Below are positions 58,862-64,000 of a stretch of 64,000 nucleotides of DNA, piece after piece. The notes beneath the pieces were generated by a model. The model was not told the DNA's origin, did not search any database, and worked only from the letters and a program-made list of their open reading frames with translations. Position 1 is the stretch's first letter. Every line of letters starts with the position of its first letter. The stretch is from Mycobacterium sp. BK086 (lineage in GTDB: Bacteria > Actinomycetota > Actinomycetes > Mycobacteriales > Mycobacteriaceae). A program made the translations under genes and the position numbers. Where the stretch lies: assembly GCA_004362315.1 (NCBI GenBank), contig SNWL01000006.1, forward strand, positions 1 through 64,000, read 5' to 3'.

Positions 58862-60112
58862 CTAGGTGTCGAGCTGTGCCGTGCGGCTCTTGAGCGGCAG
58901 CGTCGCCAGTGCTGCACTGACGGCCAGCACCACGACAGCGATGATGAACGGCGTGACGTAACTGATGGCGCTGAGGAATCCGGCGGCGACCGACGACACC
59001 GCCCACGCCAGGGCGTTCACCGAACCGCTGATCCCGAGGATCCAGCCCTGACGGTCGGCATCGACAGCATCGGAGAACTGAGTCAGTATCGCGCCGAAGG
59101 CAATTGACACCGTCGCGGCAACCGGTATCGCAACGGTCCACATGACGCCGAGGTCGGCCCAGAACACCGCCGCCGCCATCAGAACCACCGTCGCCCACAA
59201 CGACCAGATGGTCAGCGAGCGGGCGGAGTAGTGCTTGCTGAGCCAGGGCAAGAAGAGACCGTAGGCCAGGCAGAAGCCGACGCCGAGAAGCGCCAGCATC
59301 AGCGTCACCACGCTGGTCTCCACGTCGAAGCGTTCGTACAGCAGCGACGGCAGGAACAGAAAGAAGGCGCCCCACGCCATCTGCATCAGAGCGAAAACGA
59401 AGACCAGGCGACGGATCGCGGAATCGGCGAACGCCGCACGGAACCCGCGCACGCCCATCCAGAGATCGACCTTGCCCTGACCCTGCACGGGCGGGCGGGA
59501 ATCCCGATAGCCGAACAGCACCAGCACGATGCCTGCCGCAGCCAGAACCGCGGTGACCACCAGGGGGATCACCAGATCGCTGACGACCACGTTGTCATCC
59601 CAGGACATCAGGCCGCCGAGAAGAGGTCCGGCGACGAAGCCCAGTGAGGACGCCAGCAGGGCCAGGCTCAGTGCCAGCGGCTTGCGGTCCTCGGTGCTGA
59701 CATCCACCGCGGCGGCCTGGGCGACGGGCTGACTGCCCGCGGTCGCCCCGCCCAGCATGCGTCCCAACAGCAGGAGCACAACGAAGTTCGTCAGGATCGC
59801 GGCCCCGATGAGGACGAAGCTCGCGATGGCGCCGGCCAGGCAGACCAGCAGCACGATGCGGCGCCCCTTGCGGTCGGAGACCTCGCCCAGCACCGGCGCC
59901 ATATAAAGGAGCATCAGCTCGAAGATCCCGATTGCCACGCCGTAGACGACATATCGAGTGTCTTCGCTTGCCGTCGCCATCAACACCGGGTGGTCGCTGA
60001 GCAGCGCCGCCGACAAAATCGGCACGACGATCGTGTAGCTGATGCTGTCGATCAGAATAACGACCAGCAGCGGTAACAGACGCAAGAGCAGGCGCGGCAG
60101 TGTCAAGCGCAT
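58862..60112 (-). CDS. MFS transporter
   Basis: A 416-residue major facilitator protein with twelve predicted membrane helices. It has the motif A region GEVSDRKGRRIVLLV after helix 2 (about residues 75-92) and GRMLGGATAGSQPVAQA in helix 4, resembling drug:H+ antiporters of the TetA/DHA1 group. It is followed after 17 bases by the NRPS gene, so it probably exports that peptide product or handles its precursor. Direction of transport cannot be determined from sequence. Confidence 0.88.
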   Translation of the reverse strand: MRLTLPRLLLRLLPLLVVILIDSISYTIVVPILSAALLSDHPVLMATASEDTRYVVYGVAIGIFELMLLYMAPVLGEVSDRKGRRIVLLVCLAGAIASFVLIGAAILTNFVVLLLLGRMLGGATAGSQPVAQAAAVDVSTEDRKPLALSLALLASSLGFVAGPLLGGLMSWDDNVVVSDLVIPLVVTAVLAAAGIVLVLFGYRDSRPPVQGQGKVDLWMGVRGFRAAFADSAIRRLVFVFALMQMAWGAFFLFLPSLLYERFDVETSVVTLMLALLGVGFCLAYGLFLPWLSKHYSARSLTIWSLWATVVLMAAAVFWADLGVMWTVAIPVAATVSIAFGAILTQFSDAVDADRQGWILGISGSVNALAWAVSSVAAGFLSAISYVTPFIIAVVVLAVSAALATLPLKSRTAQLDT

Positions 60113-60214
60113 CCTCCGTTGACCGAATTGCGGCTGCGCGCCGACATTAACACCTGTCGATGCAGGCCGTGCCGCTTCGAGATCCTCCGGAGGACGCGCT
60201 ACTGCCTGCCGCGG

Positions 60215-61054
60215 TTACCAGACCCGCACGTAGTCGACGAGCATCTGCGCCGGGTAGGTGCCCGGCCGCGGATCGCCGCCGCCCGAACCGCTGACAGCCA
60301 GGTTCAGCACCGGGAACATCCGGTAGTCGGGGAAGTTGAACGGCCAGTCATCGAGGGAATTCGCCGGGACCGTGAAGTACGGCTCCGCGCCGTCGACATA
60401 GTCCTGCCAGAAGTACATCCCGGTGTCGTTCCACGTGACGCGCCAGGTGTGCCAATTGCTGTCCACGGGGTGCGGCTGAGTCGCGAAGGACGTGCCATCG
60501 AGGCGGGCGTGGACCGTCGTTCCGGACGGCCACTCACCGTTGCCGTACCACTCGACCAGGTCAACTTCGCCGCCCACCTCGGGGTGATCGTTCATCAGCC
60601 ACCAGGCCGGCCAGGCGCCCGCGGTCAGGCAGTCGAATTTGATCCTGGCTTCCCAGGTGGTTCCTATTCCGCCCCACCAGTTTCCGACGACCTTGCCGCT
60701 GACGTACTTGTTCTTGTTGTCGCGCGTCGCGCGGATGACCAGATTGGACTTGCCGTCCAGGAACACGTGCTCACGGTCGTCGCGGTACTGCCCCATGTTC
60801 TCGGGCCGATCCCAGAACACCGGGTTCTTGATGGTTTCGCGCCTTTGGGCCATATGCCACTTCGCCCCGTCGGGGGCCGAACCGGCCGGACCGTCGAACT
60901 CGTCGTGGAACAGATAGGCCGGGGCCGGACCAGCGTTGGGCGCCGGCGCTTGCGGGCGGGTCGGGGTCGCCCCCGCCGTGGGCATGGGCAGCGCGGCAGC
61001 GAGCGCACCGAAGCCCGCCAACTGCATCAGACTTCGACGATCAATATCAGGCAC
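60215..61054 (-). CDS. GH16 family secreted beta-glucanase-like protein (Rv0315 type)
   Basis: A 279-residue glycoside hydrolase family 16 protein. It carries a Tat-like signal (DRRSLMQLAGFGALAAALP), then a Pro/Ala linker and the jelly-roll domain from about residue 48. The catalytic ExDxxE is GEVDLVEWYG (Glu163, Asp165, Glu168). Stretches such as GGIGTTWEARIKFDCL, WPAWWLMND, VTWNDTGMYFWQDY and VLNLAVSGSGGGDP match Rv0315 of M. tuberculosis closely. Predicted to cleave beta-1,3-glucan outside the cell. Single gene with no obvious operon. Confidence 0.93.
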   Translation of the reverse strand: MPDIDRRSLMQLAGFGALAAALPMPTAGATPTRPQAPAPNAGPAPAYLFHDEFDGPAGSAPDGAKWHMAQRRETIKNPVFWDRPENMGQYRDDREHVFLDGKSNLVIRATRDNKNKYVSGKVVGNWWGGIGTTWEARIKFDCLTAGAWPAWWLMNDHPEVGGEVDLVEWYGNGEWPSGTTVHARLDGTSFATQPHPVDSNWHTWRVTWNDTGMYFWQDYVDGAEPYFTVPANSLDDWPFNFPDYRMFPVLNLAVSGSGGGDPRPGTYPAQMLVDYVRVW

Positions 61055-61549
61055 GGGCTAAACCATAGAGGCGAAACCTCCCAGCCGGTGGACCTGGGGT
61101 CGGTGCCGCGACACCTTTGCCGTTAACCTTCCGTTTCCACTGCATCAAAAGGGCACTTGAACTGCGCAAACGCGTCTTCACCCGGCAGTCGTCGAGCCAG
61201 CAAAGCACTGTGCTGTGTCGCGACGGCGCGGCAATAAACCCCCACTGAGCAGGCCGGTCCATGTCTCGCAAATATTGACGCCGCCACGCCGAAAGCCGCC
61301 TGAGCGATCCGCTAAGCCCTGCCGGGGAGTACAGGCAACGACGGCAGCACTCACCGGCGGCAGCGCAAACATGCGATGACCTCGCACTCTGGGCCGGCCT
61401 CGGCAGTGCGCACACGCTCTAAACAGCGCGTTAAGTAACCGGGACGTCGGCCAAGGGCAAGCATTTCGAACCGTGCCATTCACTGTTTGGGGTGGCCCTG
61501 ACCTGGCCGGTCGTCTACCATGCCCTTGAACCAGCGAAGGGGTCAGCAA
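61055..61549. other. Intergenic region, 495 bases, possible structured RNA
   Basis: No convincing coding frame is present. Short frames on both strands have poor codon use and no ribosome sites. The part at about 61305-61390 contains GCCGGGGA and AGGCAACGACGGC and later GATGACCTCGC, which can pair locally (GCCG with CGGC). It bears a weak resemblance to parts of the ydaO (cyclic di-AMP) riboswitch pattern found before secreted-protein genes in actinobacteria. The likeness is too weak to call. The gene downstream at 61550 encodes a secreted protein. Confidence 0.25.
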
Positions 61550-62998
61550 ATGGGGTCGAACAAGTACGTCGGTTACGTCGGTGGGGTCGCTGTTGCGGTC
61601 GGGGTAGGCGCGGCCATTGCCGCGGCGAGCCAAGGCGTAGCAAGCGCCGATACCGGCAAATCCGATTCGTCGAGCGCGTCAGACTCGGCAAAGTCCGATG
61701 CGGGACCCAAGAAGTCCACAACCGGCAACTCCAAGCGCGTCAAGCCGACCTCCACGCTGAACGACAAGCCGAGTAGCGCAGCGGCTTCCGACACCAGTGC
61801 CGTCGCCGCGAAGACTACGAGCGCCAAGACCACCGCCGTGGAGTTCGAGGCCGCCCAGGTCGACAGGCTCAAGGGCTTGTTCACCGGGCACGCGGCGCCG
61901 AGGCCGGCCGCGGTCACCCCGTCGACGCCCACTGAAACCACCGCAGCGGTGACCGCCGCCGCCACGCCGACCGCCGCCGCCACCGTCAATCCCGCGACGG
62001 CCTTCTGGAACCCGTTCCGGTGGATGCCGCCCGAGCCCGCGCCGCAGGACATGCCCGGCCCGATCTGGACCCTCGAACAGTCCTTCATGGCCGTGTTCCC
62101 GAACGGCGTAAAGGCTGTCGCCCGTGAAGGATTCGAGCTCGGTTACCGTCTGACGCAGATGATCCCTTGGGTCAACATCATCGTCCCGGTGACCAACATC
62201 ATCACCGAGCTGCCCGATGCATTCGCCGGTGACAAGGCGGCAGCCCAGCGGGTGATCAACAACCTGATCGTGACGATCCACCCGATCGCGGTGCTGTACT
62301 ACGGCTACAACGAGCTTGCCGACGTCCTGAACCTGGAAGCACCGGCCCTGCAGTTGCAGAGCTGGTTCATCGGCTCGTTGTGGAATCTGTTCGACCCGTT
62401 TGCGTTGCTGCACAACCGCGGCGAGTCCGGATTGCCGTTGTCGACAACGACCCCGCCGCCGGACCAGGTCACCCCGGAGGCTGCCACCACCACGCAGCTC
62501 GCCGCAGCGGTCACGCCGACGGCCAGCGCGGCAGCGTTGCCGACCATCGATTGGCCCGAGACGTCCGATCCGTTCCGGGCCGACGATCCCAAGCCGTTCG
62601 GGATGCCCACCGCGGTGTACAACACCGAAAAGGGCTTGGTCGCAATGTTTCCCACCGAGGTGCGGCCGATCGTTCGCGAGCTCTACGAGGCCAGCTGGCG
62701 GATCTCGCAGATGGTCCCCGGCCTGAGCGCCGCGGTGCCGATCGCCGAGCTGCTGCCCGCGCTCTACCAGGCGGCCATCGGCCACCGGGACACCGCGCAG
62801 GTCGCGATCAACAACGTGCTGCTGGCCACCACGGCACTGTCGATCCTGTACTACGGCTACGACCAGCTCGCAGACCTGCTGAATGTCGAAGACCAGGCAC
62901 AGGCCCTGAAGGTCGAGATCTACGCCGCGGTGTGGGATGAGGCCGACCCCAACGGCTACCTGCACGTCCCGGGACACTCGGGGCTGAAAACCGTCTGA
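61550..62998 (+). CDS. Secreted protein with low-complexity linker and internal duplication, unknown function
   Basis: A 482-residue exported protein of unknown function. Signal peptide residues 1-33 (VGYVGGVAVAVGVGAAIAAA, ending ASA-D) precede a Ser/Thr/Ala/Lys/Pro-rich stretch (35-150). Two homologous units follow at about 152-296 and 340-480: each has a PxW/Y..E.....FP segment, then an LxQM(I/V)P stretch, an INN(L/V) helix, the motif LYYGY(N/D)(E/Q)LAD and an end with LH..G.SGL. A second linker (297-338) separates them. No catalytic motif is seen. The start is the ATG with AAGGGG upstream rather than the one ten codons earlier. Confidence 0.8.
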   Translation: MGSNKYVGYVGGVAVAVGVGAAIAAASQGVASADTGKSDSSSASDSAKSDAGPKKSTTGNSKRVKPTSTLNDKPSSAAASDTSAVAAKTTSAKTTAVEFEAAQVDRLKGLFTGHAAPRPAAVTPSTPTETTAAVTAAATPTAAATVNPATAFWNPFRWMPPEPAPQDMPGPIWTLEQSFMAVFPNGVKAVAREGFELGYRLTQMIPWVNIIVPVTNIITELPDAFAGDKAAAQRVINNLIVTIHPIAVLYYGYNELADVLNLEAPALQLQSWFIGSLWNLFDPFALLHNRGESGLPLSTTTPPPDQVTPEAATTTQLAAAVTPTASAAALPTIDWPETSDPFRADDPKPFGMPTAVYNTEKGLVAMFPTEVRPIVRELYEASWRISQMVPGLSAAVPIAELLPALYQAAIGHRDTAQVAINNVLLATTALSILYYGYDQLADLLNVEDQAQALKVEIYAAVWDEADPNGYLHVPGHSGLKTV

Positions 62999-63281
62999 GC
63001 TTCCGGTAAGCCCACCGTCGTTTCCGCAAATCGATAGGGCGGCTTGATAACTAACGGCTGAGGCCGTGTTTGGGCGAATGTTCGCGCTGCGCTGTCGGCA
63101 TTGACGGCGGCGTCGCGCGAATTCAGCAACCGTTCGTGCGGTTGCGATCACGTCCTGAGCCGCGATCCCCGCACACGCTCCCAGATGCGGACCAGCCGTT
63201 CTAGCCCCAAGATCGAAGAGTTACGGCAGAGTGTCCTCACGCCCAACTCTGCCCGATTGGTCGCCGAATCAAGGGAGCGGT

Positions 63282-64000
63282 ATGAAGCTGCGCAACGTCA
63301 TTGCCGTGGGAAGTGTCGTGGCAGTAGCCACTTTCGGTGTCGCCGCCTGCGGCGGAAAGGGGGGTGGCGGCAGCCAGGGCGGGGACATCAATGTGTCCAT
63401 GACGTCGTTCCCCGACTACGTCGACCCTCAGCTGTCCTACACGCTCGAAGGCTGGGAAGTCCTGTGGAACGTCTACACCCCGTTGCTCACCTACAAGCAT
63501 CAAAAGGGTGATGCCGGTACCGATATCGTTCCCGGCCTCGCCAAGGACATGCCTGCGATCTCCCCCGACGGCAAGACCTACAAGCTGACATTGCGGCCGA
63601 ACATGAAGTACTCCGATGGCACGCCGATCAAAGCCTCGGACTTCACCTACGCGATCAAGCGCCTGTTCAAAGCCGACTCCGGTGGCTCGGTCTTCTACGA
63701 AGGTATCGTCGGGGCAACGGATTTCGCCGATGGCAAGGCGGACACGATCAGTGGGATCGTGACCGACGACAACACCGGCGACATCACGATCCAGTTGGAC
63801 AAACCCAACGGGACATTCAACAGTGTGCTGGCACTGATGTTCGCCGCGCCGGTCCCGCAGACCACCACGCTCGACAAGGATGTGACCAACAATCCGCCAC
63901 CCGCGAGTGGCCCGTTCGTGATCACCAAAGTCAACGCACCGAATACCCTTACACTGGAACGTAATCCACAGTTCAAGACGGTCAAGGACGCCGGGGCCAG
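63282..64000 (+). CDS. Peptide-type ABC transporter substrate-binding lipoprotein, N-terminal part, cut by the window edge
   Basis: The first 239 codons of an SBP family 5 (DppA/OppA-like) lipoprotein. A lipoprotein signal with Cys23 (GVAACGG) is followed by a Gly-rich linker, then YVDPQLSYTLEGWEVLWNVY, PGLAKDMPAISPDGKTYKL, and the family-typical LRPNMKYSDGTPIKASDFTY. It should bind peptides or other small molecules and hand them to an ABC permease expected to the right. GGGAG lies before the ATG. The rest, including most of domain II, lies outside the window. Confidence 0.92.
   Translation, partial: MKLRNVIAVGSVVAVATFGVAACGGKGGGGSQGGDINVSMTSFPDYVDPQLSYTLEGWEVLWNVYTPLLTYKHQKGDAGTDIVPGLAKDMPAISPDGKTYKLTLRPNMKYSDGTPIKASDFTYAIKRLFKADSGGSVFYEGIVGATDFADGKADTISGIVTDDNTGDITIQLDKPNGTFNSVLALMFAAPVPQTTTLDKDVTNNPPPASGPFVITKVNAPNTLTLERNPQFKTVKDAGA

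Noticed and set aside
56265-58865. Very long open frame on the plus strand opposite the NRPS
   Set aside because: It mirrors the codon structure of the real gene, as usual in GC-rich DNA, and has no recognisable domain.
58845-59375. In-frame extension upstream of the NRPS
   Set aside because: The peptide overlaps the MFS gene in another frame and is Arg/Gly rich without similarity; the GTG with AAGGAG gives a normal adenylation-domain start.
61679-63151. Long minus-strand frame opposite the duplicated secreted protein
   Set aside because: Arg/Gly/Val-rich composition without domains; the plus-strand gene has a signal peptide, ribosome site and internal homology.
63101-63511. Plus-strand frame overlapping the start of the substrate-binding lipoprotein
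   Set aside because: Arg/Ser-rich peptide in another frame; the lipoprotein has a clear signal and family motifs.

Overview
The window is GC-rich and comes from a mycobacterium, most likely a fast-growing environmental (Mycolicibacterium-type) species. The evidence is a complete yrbE/mce locus with Mce-associated proteins and an MceG ATPase, an MPT51-type secreted protein, a DUF732 protein, a GH16 protein close to M. tuberculosis Rv0315, and several fadE, fadD and crotonase genes typical of mycobacterial steroid catabolism. No rRNA, tRNA, CRISPR array or insertion sequence was seen.

Region 1 (1-22.9 kb) is a steroid-type import and ring-degradation cluster. A long leftward series starts at 21073: old-yellow-enzyme reductase, crotonase, KshA oxygenase, HsaA-like hydroxylase, HsaC-like extradiol dioxygenase and a second crotonase. 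It continues with yrbEA, yrbEB, mceA to mceF, two Mas proteins, a KstD-like dehydrogenase, a VOC protein, an MPT51-like protein and finally mceG, which runs off the left edge. An HsaD-like C-C hydrolase and a PadR regulator read rightward from the same divergent region. Four related palindromic sites lie in the intergenic gaps of this region only, which suggests one regulon.

Region 2 (22.9-40.1 kb) looks like a side-chain or ring-remnant beta-oxidation set. It holds one acyl-CoA synthetase, three pairs of acyl-CoA dehydrogenase subunits, a thiolase beside an HMG-CoA-synthase-like/DUF35 fusion, another crotonase, a stand-alone ferredoxin resembling the KshB ferredoxin domain, and two short-chain dehydrogenases. 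GntR and IclR regulators sit here, and AT-rich motifs recur in front of several of the units. Two small secreted proteins (CAP/SCP fold and DUF732) lie inside it. The likely logic is uptake by Mce/YrbE/MceG, A/B-ring opening by KstD and KshA, aromatic-ring hydroxylation and cleavage by the Hsa-like enzymes, then CoA activation and beta-oxidation. The real substrate cannot be read from sequence.

Region 3 (40.1-64 kb) is a mixed housekeeping and accessory stretch. It contains a MerR-controlled SDR/NTF2 pair, DUF445 and DUF4393-like proteins, a beta-hydroxyacid dehydrogenase and a secreted alpha/beta hydrolase. These are followed by a TmpA-like membrane oxidoreductase, a Hen1-Pnkp RNA repair operon, a DUF2834 membrane protein and a SMP-30 lactonase. 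The rest is a HExxH lipoprotein, a diiron ferritin-like protein, a one-module NRPS with an MFS transporter, a GH16 glucanase, a secreted protein with an internal duplication, and the start of a peptide-type ABC substrate-binding lipoprotein cut by the right edge.
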